Below are positions 15,934 to 22,242 of a stretch of DNA of 41,867 bases, in pieces. The DNA lies in assembly GCF_000719975.1 (NCBI RefSeq), contig NZ_JOIJ01000025.1:1-41867 (forward strand). Direction: 5' to 3'. Position numbers and translations under genes: made by a program. The first letter of the stretch is position 1. Each line of letters begins with the position of its first letter. The DNA is from Prauserella rugosa. GTDB taxonomy: Bacteria; Actinomycetota; Actinomycetes; Mycobacteriales; Pseudonocardiaceae. Below the pieces are notes generated by a model. The model was not told the DNA's origin and did no database searches. It worked only from the letters and a program-made list of their open reading frames with translations.

Positions 15934-16277
15934 GCCGCCGCCACCGCTTCCGGCGACCTCTCCGGCGCGTCGAGGCACATCACGAGGTTGTCGAGGTGTG
16001 CCTCGAACATCTCGGCATCCAACGGCTGGGCGCTGGACGTCACGAGAATCGCGATCCGACGAGCCGTGTCGCGGAGATTTTCCCCCTGCACGGCGGCGGT
16101 CATGAGGTGCAGCGACTCGACCCAAATTTCGTGCAGCCGGGACAGCTGCTCGGCACGTTCCAGGAAGTCGGCGCGGTCGTCGACGACGGTGGCGTCTCCG
16201 ATCAGGCGGGCGTGTACCTCGCGCAGGTCGGACGGCCGGCGCACCTGGTTGATCATGTCGCGGTAGCCGGTAATCAT
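15930..16277 (-). CDS. Hypothetical helical protein (115 aa)
   Basis: ATG 16277 (MITGYRDMINQVRRPSDLRE) follows GAGGGGAACC. The protein is soluble and helical (DFLERAEQLSRLHEIWVESLH, DAEMFEAHLDNLVMCLDAP). No motif was recognised. It is the first gene of a three-gene overlapping operon that follows the hairpin at 16358-16400. Confidence 0.68.
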   Translation of the reverse strand: MITGYRDMINQVRRPSDLREVHARLIGDATVVDDRADFLERAEQLSRLHEIWVESLHLMTAAVQGENLRDTARRIAILVTSSAQPLDAEMFEAHLDNLVMCLDAPERSPEAVAAA

Positions 16278-16357
16278 CGGTTCCCCTCCTCGTCCTTGTT
16301 CTTGCGGTTGGCGCGCCAGGTTCGGATGCGGGGCGCGGTCCAGCCGGACCTGGGCAA

Positions 16358-16400
16358 CCACCGGGCCCCAACGGGGTCTGGACAACACGGGGTCCGGTGG
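16358..16400 (-). terminator. Terminator-like hairpin
   Basis: CCACCGGGCCCC (16358-16369) pairs with GGGGTCCGGTGG (16389-16400) with one G:T pair. It lies between the stop at 16435 and the start at 16277. Confidence 0.6.
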
Positions 16401-16434
16401 CTGCCCCGGCGCTGGCGCCGAGATTCAGAGGTGC

Positions 16435-16701
16435 TCACGCCGCCGGCGTTTCCGCCCGCAGGGCAGTGCGGACGGCGACGCTGGCAGCGACGAGCGCGAT
16501 CAGCCCGGAACCGAGGACGACCGGAACCGGGCTGGCCAGGACGGCGACAACCGCGGCGACGGTGGCGAGGATCATCAGGATCACCACGGGCGCGGCGCGT
16601 CCGGTGTTCCAGTCGGCGATCTCCCGCGGCTCGAGACCGTCCTCGTGGTCCACGTCGTCGACGGGGTCGGGATCGAGGGTGGCTGTGTCGAGGCTGCTCA
16701 C
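16435..16701 (-). CDS. Small two-helix membrane protein (88 aa)
   Basis: The GTG at 16701 is preceded by GGAGGACCA and overlaps the upstream stop (GTGA). The acidic N-terminus (DPDPVDDVDHEDGLEPRE) is followed by two membrane helices (VVILMILATVAAVVAVLA, VVLGSGLIALVAASVAV). Its hydrophobic part resembles that of the next gene, so the two may be related. Confidence 0.65.
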   Translation of the reverse strand: MSSLDTATLDPDPVDDVDHEDGLEPREIADWNTGRAAPVVILMILATVAAVVAVLASPVPVVLGSGLIALVAASVAVRTALRAETPAA

Positions 16702-16919
16702 TGGTCCTCCTGGTGGTCGATGGAGCTGGCGGCCCATCCCGCCGATGCGGCGAGGACCAGGCCGGCCACGGCGGGTACGGATGAGGCAAGAGCGGTCGCG
16801 GTGATCAGTCCGCCTGCGGCGGCAATGACGGCCACGCCGATCAGGGCGAGCATCGCCACGAGCGGGTCGCCGCGGCGGGCCTGCTCGAGGTCGACGTCGA
16901 GCTCACGCACAGCGCTCAC
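16698..16919 (-). CDS. Small two-helix membrane protein (73 aa)
   Basis: MSAVRELDVDLEQARRGDP leads into two membrane helices (LVAMLALIGVAVIAAAGGLI, VPAVAGLVLAASAGWAAS) and the tail SSIDHQEDQ. The GTG at 16919 overlaps the end of the upstream gene by 17 bases. No function is known. It is probably a paralogue of the neighbour downstream. Confidence 0.65.
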   Translation of the reverse strand: MSAVRELDVDLEQARRGDPLVAMLALIGVAVIAAAGGLITATALASSVPAVAGLVLAASAGWAASSIDHQEDQ

Positions 16920-17250
16920 CGGTCTTGGTCGTGTAGATCGCCAGGCGGCGCCACTGGTGCGCGATGGTGATGCCGAGCATCGTCAGGGCCATGTCGCCGG
17001 AGTGCGGGAGGCGTTCGGCGTAGCCGGACTCGATCAGGTCCGTGATCGCCTTGTCCTGCTGGGCGGTGGCGGGCAGGCCATGAATGGTGGCCTGATCGGT
17101 GTCGTGGTCCAGATGCACCGCGTGGTTCGCGATGTCGTTCAGCATCTGGTGCACGTGCCACAGGTGCGGCATCTCGTCCACTGGCTCGAAAGGATCGAGC
17201 GGCTGCGTTCCGTCGGGCTGGCCGACGATCGGGTCAACTAGACTGGTCAT
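16903..17250 (-). CDS. Hypothetical soluble protein (115 aa)
   Basis: MTSLVDPIVGQPDGTQPLDP is followed by a histidine-rich helix (PHLWHVHQMLNDIANHAVHL), then QDKAITDLIESGYAERLPHS and MALTMLGITIAHQWRRLAIY. The second half looks like a small winged-helix-like fold, but I cannot name it. It is the first gene after the terminator at 17275-17316. Confidence 0.68.
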   Translation of the reverse strand: MTSLVDPIVGQPDGTQPLDPFEPVDEMPHLWHVHQMLNDIANHAVHLDHDTDQATIHGLPATAQQDKAITDLIESGYAERLPHSGDMALTMLGITIAHQWRRLAIYTTKTGERCA

Positions 17251-17274
17251 AGCGGGTCTCCAATCCCCGTGCGT

Positions 17275-17316
17275 GAGGCCCCCGCCCTGACTGGCAGTCG
17301 AGAGGGCGGGGGCCTC
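17275..17316 (-). terminator. Terminator after the whiB gene
   Basis: GAGGCCCCCGCCCT (17275-17288) pairs perfectly with AGGGCGGGGGCCTC (17303-17316). On the plus strand it is followed by pyrimidine-rich sequence, so it may work in both directions. Confidence 0.75.
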
Positions 17317-17406
17317 GTTCTCTTTCTGGTCACCGGGTTCGGCGGCCTGGGAAACGCACCGGCGTGTTCTGCGGGCGCATGTGCCGGTGCGCTCCCCCGG
17401 TGCCGA

Positions 17407-17658
17407 TCACCGGGTCTGGGCGGCCTCCCAGAGCTCCTGGCGCCAAATGGCGGCGCGGTCGTCCTCGGTCAACCCGCCCCAGATTCCGTGCTCGATGCGC
17501 CCGGTCAGGGCCTCGTCGGCACAGTCGGTCTGGACCGGGCAGCCGTGGCAGATCTCGAGAGCACGGGCAACGTTGAGTGGGGTCTGCGGGGCAAAGAACA
17601 GGTCGGCTTCGGCGCTGCCTCGGCAGGCGGCGGACACGTGCCAGTCGGCGGGCATCAT
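17407..17658 (-). CDS. WhiB-family iron-sulphur transcription factor
   Basis: The 83-residue protein has the four cluster-binding cysteines (C12, C37, C40, C46) in AACRGSAEADLFF and EICHGCPVQTDCADEAL, then the family turn GIWGGLTEDDRA. WhiB/Wbl proteins carry a 4Fe-4S cluster and regulate transcription by binding the main sigma factor. The basic C-terminal DNA-contact tail is very short here (IWRQELWEAAQTR). The ATG at 17658 overlaps the upstream stop (ATGA), and a second ATG follows directly. Plasmid-borne Wbl proteins are common in actinomycetes and phages. Confidence 0.93.
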   Translation of the reverse strand: MMPADWHVSAACRGSAEADLFFAPQTPLNVARALEICHGCPVQTDCADEALTGRIEHGIWGGLTEDDRAAIWRQELWEAAQTR

Positions 17659-17900
17659 GCGGCGACTCCCATCTGGTCGAGGTCGTGCGGCTCGGCCGGC
17701 GTGGTGGGTAGCTGGAGCACCGGCGCCAGCAGAGCGCGACGTTCACGAAGCTCATTGGCGGTGGCTTGCTCGGCGAGCAGCGCCTCGATCAGCTGTTGGG
17801 TCTCGTCCCACGAGTCGTGCTCGAGCGCGGCGAGGTCGGCGTCGGTGGGCTCGAGGCCGGGCAGGTCAGCAGCAAAACGGTCGATCGTGTTCACGGACAT
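17655..17900 (-). CDS. Small acidic protein upstream of whiB (81 aa)
   Basis: MSVNTIDRFAADLPGLEPTD starts an acidic, helical protein (LEHDSWDETQQLIEALLAEQ) with no recognised domain. It is the promoter-proximal gene of the minus-strand operon facing the GntR gene at 18341, and it is coupled to whiB by ATGA. Confidence 0.62.
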   Translation of the reverse strand: MSVNTIDRFAADLPGLEPTDADLAALEHDSWDETQQLIEALLAEQATANELRERRALLAPVLQLPTTPAEPHDLDQMGVAA

Positions 17901-18340
17901 GTGATCTCCAATCCAGGCGATGTGTGTGGCTGGGGTGTCGCGGCCCGTCGCTCAACCCCCGGCGTACGCAGGACTGTTGAGCGACGACCGCCGCACGCCA
18001 GACAGATGTGCGGGGATCTGGGACCAGCCTCCGGTTTTGATCTCCGACCATCGGCGTCCTATGCCACGCCGTCGCTCGCCGAACCTGCACTTGCTGGTCC
18101 GGGTCGTCGCGGTCGCTCGCCAGTCCATTGCTGAACCGGGTCGTCGCGGGACTCACGCTGGTCGGGGTGCACCCCTCGCTGGTCCTCTGAAGTTCTCAAG
18201 CTGCAAACCCTCTGCACTAATCCCGCGATATAAATCCATTGGTCTTTTATCCCGGGATAAGTTCTGCTGAGGAGTCTGCATGAACCCCCGGGGTGACGTC
18301 AAGCCTTATCCCGGGATAAGTTGAGAGGGAGGAGGTCGCG
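17901..18340. promoter_or_regulatory. Divergent control region between the whiB operon and the first GntR gene
   Basis: No gene is seen in these 440 bases. They hold an inverted repeat, CGTCGCTCAAC/GTTGAGCGACG, at 17946-17956 and 17976-17986. Two 14-bp direct repeats CCGGGTCGTCGCGG lie at 18099 and 18136. Two perfect palindromes and one degenerate copy are near the GntR start. Divergent promoters are expected here. A transfer origin (clt) is possible but not shown. Confidence 0.6.
18218..18320. promoter_or_regulatory. Operator cluster TTATCCCGGGATAA (probable GntR/KorSA-type sites)
   Basis: The 14-bp palindrome TTATCCCGGGATAA occurs at 18247-18260 and 18306-18319, with centres 59 bases apart. 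A degenerate copy, TAATCCCGCGATAT, lies at 18218-18231, 29 bases from the first. The last site ends 21 bases before the ATG of the adjacent GntR gene and just ahead of its purine-rich ribosome-binding site. That is the place for autoregulation. GntR/KorSA-type repressors bind such inverted repeats. The assignment to this particular regulator is inference. Confidence 0.7.
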
Positions 18341-19135
18341 ATGACAACAACCGCCGCAGATGTGGCCCACCACCTGCGTGAGGCCATCAAGCGAGGAGAC
18401 CTGGTACCAGGTCAGAGGCTCGGCTCGAACGCCGAGCTCGTGGCGCAGTACGGCGCTGGCAAGAACACCGTTTCGAAGGCGATCGGCCTGCTCAAGGCAG
18501 AAGGGCTGCTGGCCGGGACCACCAGCGCAGGTATTCACGTGCGAACGCCTCCTCCGCGCACGGTGCGCAGCAACACGCGCTACGCGCAGGAGAAGAAGTT
18601 GGTGCGCGCGCCACTCGAGGAGCGCCGCTGTTTCGGATCGGCCGAGGCAGATACCGATGTCAGCGTCGACGACCTCGACGAGGACTCGGCGCACTACGAC
18701 GTGGTCGCAGCCGACGAACAGGTCGCCGCCGCGCTGAGGGTCGATGAGGGCAGCTCGGTACTGCGGCGGCGCTACTCGCGCCGCTATCACGCCACCGGCG
18801 GACTGCGCCCCTCGACGAGCTACCTACCCGTGAACCTGATCTCTGACAATCCAGAGCTGTTCGACGCTGGCCACGAGCCGTGGCCTGGCGGCACGATGCA
18901 CCAGCTATACACCGTCGGCATCGAGGTGGCCTACATCGAGGACCGTGTCACCGCAGTGATGCCCTCTCCTGAGACTCAAACCGAGCAAGACATTCCCCCC
19001 GGTGTTCCGGTTCTCCAGATCGAGAAGATCAGCTTTACCGGCGACGACGTCCCCGTCGAAGTCACCTACATCCCCTTGTCCGCCGAGAACACCACCCTGA
19101 TTTACCGCACCGACCTCCCGGGATGGACCGAGTGA
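18341..19135 (+). CDS. GntR-family regulator with UTRA domain, KorSA-like (264 aa)
   Basis: A winged helix-turn-helix covers about residues 5-68 (VAHHLREAIKRGDLVPGQRL, then SNAELVAQYGAGKNTVSKAI). A UTRA-type ligand-binding domain covers about 85-260 (SSVLRRRYSRR, PWPGGTMHQLYTVGIEV, LIYRTD). This is the HutC/KorSA arrangement, which in actinomycete plasmids and AICEs represses transfer and its own gene. GGGAGGAGG lies upstream of the ATG. The protein is related to the second GntR at 20841, sharing GGT(M/L)HQLYTVGIEV. Confidence 0.9.
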   Translation: MTTTAADVAHHLREAIKRGDLVPGQRLGSNAELVAQYGAGKNTVSKAIGLLKAEGLLAGTTSAGIHVRTPPPRTVRSNTRYAQEKKLVRAPLEERRCFGSAEADTDVSVDDLDEDSAHYDVVAADEQVAAALRVDEGSSVLRRRYSRRYHATGGLRPSTSYLPVNLISDNPELFDAGHEPWPGGTMHQLYTVGIEVAYIEDRVTAVMPSPETQTEQDIPPGVPVLQIEKISFTGDDVPVEVTYIPLSAENTTLIYRTDLPGWTE

Positions 19136-19905
19136 ACCTCATTTCGATCATCACGCCCGTCGTAGCCGGCCGACACCACTACCTCCCGCAGGCGTACGAG
19201 TCTCTGCTCGCTCAAACCCTCCCCGCAGGTTGGGAATGGGAGTGGATCGTGCAGGAGGACGGCGACACCGGTGTGCTCTCGGCCCTTCCCGATGATCGGC
19301 GTATCCGTGCTGGGGCCGGACGTGCTGGTCGGGCCGCCATGGCCCGCACCCTGGGACTGGCACGAGCTCGGGGCGTTCTCACGCGGACCCTTGACGCCGA
19401 CGACGAGCTCACCCCGGGAGCCCTGTACCGCGACATCACCACACTGATCGACAACCCCGACATCAGTTGGTGCGTGTCACCGGCAGTGGATCTGCACCCT
19501 GATGGAACCGAGACCAGCGGCCCCTGCGACCCCCCGGCGGGGCCTCTTGCGCCCGGTACGGCTGCCGAGGGTTATCGCAACAACCAACTCCCCGTCGTTG
19601 GTGGCACCGTTACCGCGTACACCGAGCTGGTTCGGCTCCTCGGTGGATGGCCGGCTCTTCCAGCGTCCGAGGACGTCGCTCTGCTACTGGCCCTGGAAGC
19701 GGTGTCGCGCGGATGGATGGTCGGCACGACCAGCCTCCGCTACCGCAAATGGCCGGGGCAGAGCACCGCAGAGCAGACATTCCGCGACACAGACGAAGTC
19801 GAGGACCGGCGAGCAACGCTGTTAACGCGAATTCAGGCGTTCCGGCGAGCAGGTTGGAGCTGGTCACCGTCTCTACTTGCTGAGCCACTGACCATGCCTG
19901 CCTGA
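19123..19905 (+). CDS. Family 2-like glycosyltransferase (GT-A fold)
   Basis: The N-terminal strand LISIITPVVAGRHHYLPQA, the nucleotide-sugar site IVQEDGDTG and the metal-binding motif TLDADDEL (D91-x-D93-D94) are hallmarks of GT-A glycosyltransferases. The later acidic PASEDVALLLALE resembles the catalytic ED element. Acceptor and sugar are unknown. At 260 residues it is a compact soluble enzyme. ATG 19123 overlaps the GntR gene by 13 bases, and GTG 19132 (overlap GTGA) is equally plausible. A strong hairpin at 19925 follows. Confidence 0.83.
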   Translation: MDRVNLISIITPVVAGRHHYLPQAYESLLAQTLPAGWEWEWIVQEDGDTGVLSALPDDRRIRAGAGRAGRAAMARTLGLARARGVLTRTLDADDELTPGALYRDITTLIDNPDISWCVSPAVDLHPDGTETSGPCDPPAGPLAPGTAAEGYRNNQLPVVGGTVTAYTELVRLLGGWPALPASEDVALLLALEAVSRGWMVGTTSLRYRKWPGQSTAEQTFRDTDEVEDRRATLLTRIQAFRRAGWSWSPSLLAEPLTMPA

Positions 19906-19924
19906 CTACAATCCGACCCGACTC

Positions 19925-19963
19925 AGGTGTGGGGCCGTCCCGTTGCGGGGCGGCCCCACACCT
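19925..19963 (+). terminator. Terminator after the glycosyltransferase gene
   Basis: AGGTGTGGGGCCGTCCC (19925-19941) pairs with GGGGCGGCCCCACACCT (19947-19963) with one G:T mismatch. It separates the GntR-GT2 pair from the FolP-GntR pair. Confidence 0.8.
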
Positions 19964-20007
19964 ATGTGAGCCGCCAGTGCATCTACCGATGAGGCAGGAT
20001 CAGGAAC

Positions 20008-20844
20008 GTGAGGTTCGAACTCGAGTTCCGCGGACGCCGGATCGCCCGCGACCGGGCGCTGATCATGGGGATCATTAACCGCACCCCCGACTCCTTCTAC
20101 GACCGTGGCGCCACCTTCCAGCTCGATCACGCCAAACGCGCTATCGATCAACGAATCCACGACGGCGCCGACATCATCGACATCGGCGGCGTCAAAGCTG
20201 GCGAGGCCGGTGACTACGTCAGCACCGACGAGGAGATCGATCGGGTCATCCCCACCGTGGAATGGGCACGCCAGCAGTACCCCGACCTCATCATCAGCGT
20301 CGACACGTGGCGCCACGAGGTCGGACAGGTGGCGTGCGAAGCCGGCGCCGACCTTCTCAACGACACCTGGGCAGGCGCAGACCCAGAGCTGGTCCGTGTA
20401 GCTGGCGAGTTCGGCGCCGGATACGTCTGCTCCCACACCGGCGGACTTGCTCCACGAACCGACCCCCACAGACCCCGCTACAGCGACGTTGTCCAGGACG
20501 TAATCACAGAGGTCACCACGGCCGCCGAACGCGCAGTGAATCACGGCGTCCCACCACGCGGTGTGCTGATTGACCCCACCCACGACTTCGGCAAGAACAC
20601 TTGGCATTCACTCGAGCTGCTGCGCAGTACCGACCGACTGGTGGCTACCGGTTGGCCTGTTCTCATGGCGCTATCCAACAAAGACTTCATCGGCGAGTCG
20701 CTCGGTACCGACGTGGACAACCGCACCGAGGGCACCCTCGCGGCGATCGCCATCGCGGCGATGGCTGGCGCCGCAGTGTTCCGCGTGCATGACGTAGCGA
20801 TGACTCACACCACCCTGACCACTGTCTCCCGCATCTACTCGTGA
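20008..20844 (+). CDS. Dihydropteroate synthase homologue, FolP2-like (278 aa)
   Basis: The pterin-binding TIM-barrel landmarks are present: MGIINRTPDSFYDRG (20-34), DIIDIGGVKAG (55-65), ISVDTWRHEVG (96-106), LLNDTWAG (116-123), LIDPTHDFGKN (187-197) and FRVHDV (258-263). Several catalytic positions differ from true DHPS. DIGGESTRPG is replaced by DIGGVKAGEAG, the MHMRG-type loop is CSHTGG, and SRKSF is replaced by SNKDF. This pattern is like mycobacterial FolP2, which is not a normal folate enzyme. GTG 20008 follows AGGATCAGGAA. The substrate is uncertain. Confidence 0.85.
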   Translation: MRFELEFRGRRIARDRALIMGIINRTPDSFYDRGATFQLDHAKRAIDQRIHDGADIIDIGGVKAGEAGDYVSTDEEIDRVIPTVEWARQQYPDLIISVDTWRHEVGQVACEAGADLLNDTWAGADPELVRVAGEFGAGYVCSHTGGLAPRTDPHRPRYSDVVQDVITEVTTAAERAVNHGVPPRGVLIDPTHDFGKNTWHSLELLRSTDRLVATGWPVLMALSNKDFIGESLGTDVDNRTEGTLAAIAIAAMAGAAVFRVHDVAMTHTTLTTVSRIYS

Positions 20845-21632
20845 TGGAACCTCAGAAGACCCCAGCTCGAAGCCCGATCGCGGTGCGGATCGCCGACGAT
20901 CTGCGCATCCAGATCGAGTCTGGCCAGCTGCAACCGGGCGACGCACTGCCGACCCTGCACCAGTTGGCCGAGCAGTGGTCGTGTTCCATCACCAGCGCCC
21001 GCACCGCGATCGACCTGCTCAAGAAGCAAGGGCTCATCACCGGCGGCAGGGGCAAGGCGCCGAGTGTGCGCATCCCGCCCCGGCAAGTGGTCCGCACATC
21101 GAAGCGGCACCAGGAGGAGAAGGACATCGTCCTCGAGCCCGAGGACGTGCGCAGTCGGCGCGGCCTCGCCCAGGACACCCTCGAACTCACCGCTGACTAC
21201 CAAACGGTGCCCGCGGGCGAGAAGCTCGCCGAAGCGTTCGGCATCGACCCCGCCGACGAGCTGCTACAGCGCATCTACGAGCACTCCGACCCGCGGACCG
21301 AGCGGCTCGAAGCGTGGTCGATCTCGTGGATCCCGATGAAGCTCATCGAGTCGAACCCGGCCATCGCAGACCCCGCGAACGCGGCCTGGCCCGGCGGAAC
21401 GCTGCACCAGCTCTACACAGTCGGCATCGAGGTCATCGAGGTCATCGACGACGTCACCGCCGCCATGCCCTCGACGGTCGACGTCGAACGTTGGCAACTA
21501 CCCGACGGTGTGCCGATGATCTGGTGCCGCCGCACCTCGATCGACACCGAAGGCCGCGTGGTCGAGGTGACCGACGCCCAGTACCCGGCCGACCGCACCG
21601 TCCTCAACTTCCACACCCCACGCAACACCTGA
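20841..21632 (+). CDS. Second GntR-family regulator with UTRA domain (263 aa)
   Basis: The winged helix spans about residues 13-75 (VRIADDLRIQIESGQLQPGD, LAEQWSCSITSARTAIDLLK) and is followed by a UTRA-like domain with AWPGGTLHQLYTVGIEV and DRTVLNFHTPR. It is a diverged relative of the regulator at 18341. The GTG at 20841, or ATG at 20844, overlaps the FolP2-like stop, so the two are translationally coupled. No palindromic operator stands out just upstream, so it may act on the shared control region or on its own ligand-linked target. Confidence 0.88.
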   Translation: MMEPQKTPARSPIAVRIADDLRIQIESGQLQPGDALPTLHQLAEQWSCSITSARTAIDLLKKQGLITGGRGKAPSVRIPPRQVVRTSKRHQEEKDIVLEPEDVRSRRGLAQDTLELTADYQTVPAGEKLAEAFGIDPADELLQRIYEHSDPRTERLEAWSISWIPMKLIESNPAIADPANAAWPGGTLHQLYTVGIEVIEVIDDVTAAMPSTVDVERWQLPDGVPMIWCRRTSIDTEGRVVEVTDAQYPADRTVLNFHTPRNT

Positions 21633-21724
21633 GCGGGCGACACGCCAGAACCGAAGCACGCGAAATCGCGGTTTCATGCTAGGTTGAGACCACATCGCAG
21701 CACTGTGACCACCAGGAGAGCGCC

Positions 21725-21925
21725 ATGACCGAGATGACGCTGACAGACCTCGACGACAACACCGGCCTACTCCGGAAGAAGATCAAGGACGGCGAGTCGG
21801 TCACGCTGACGTTCCGCGGAAAGCCTGTCATCGCGGCCGTACCGATGGACCAGTACGAAGAGCTCGTCGCGGCAGCTGAACGTCTCGCCGAGATTGAGGC
21901 GCAGTCCGAGGCGGTGCCGGCATGA
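21725..21925 (+). CDS. Phd/YefM-like antitoxin without a visible toxin (66 aa)
   Basis: MTEMTLTDLDDNTGLLRKKI and the strand SVTLTFRGKPVIAAVPMDQY match the N-terminal DNA-binding part of Phd/YefM antitoxins (here DGESVTLTFRGKPV). The C-terminus is a short helix that would bind a toxin. ATG 21725 follows AGGAGAGCGCC. No RelE, Doc or PIN toxin follows in the next 300 bases. It may be an orphan antitoxin, a regulator, or the partner of a toxin elsewhere. Confidence 0.75.
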   Translation: MTEMTLTDLDDNTGLLRKKIKDGESVTLTFRGKPVIAAVPMDQYEELVAAAERLAEIEAQSEAVPA

Positions 21926-22242
21926 TTTAGTCACAGGCATCGCGGTGGTGCTCGCACGTCGTCTGGCGGGATGTGGCCGGACGTGGAGGCCAACTCCGCA
22001 CGCGCCGACTGGCGAAATCGTGGCCGGGCCGGTGCAGGGACAGAGAGCAACGCCGCAAAACGACCCCAGACAGCAGAAAACCCCCCGCCTGAACTTTGGC
22101 CGGTCCAGCGAGGGGTCTTCTAAGCCAGTAGCTGCGCCCGCAGCTCCTAATTCGATGATACATGACGAGGCATCGCAGTACATGCGTTGTCATGACCACG
22201 ATCACGTGGTGCGGGCGCGGCTCCGATCACTGGAGCCCTTAG
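21926..22242 (+). other. Gene-free stretch before rep1
   Basis: These 317 bases hold no convincing gene. There is a terminator-like hairpin at 22075-22121. Small inverted repeats lie just ahead of rep1: CCACGATCACGTGG at about 22196-22209, and GCTCC...GGAGC at about 22220-22236. The last could sequester or expose the rep1 ribosome-binding site GGAG. Confidence 0.5.
22075..22121 (+). terminator. Terminator-like hairpin after the Phd-like gene
   Basis: AGAAAACCCCCCGC (22075-22088) pairs with GCGAGGGGTCTTCT (22108-22121), 12 of 14 positions matching, and the right arm is followed by TAAG. It probably ends the GntR/FolP/Phd transcript. Confidence 0.6.
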
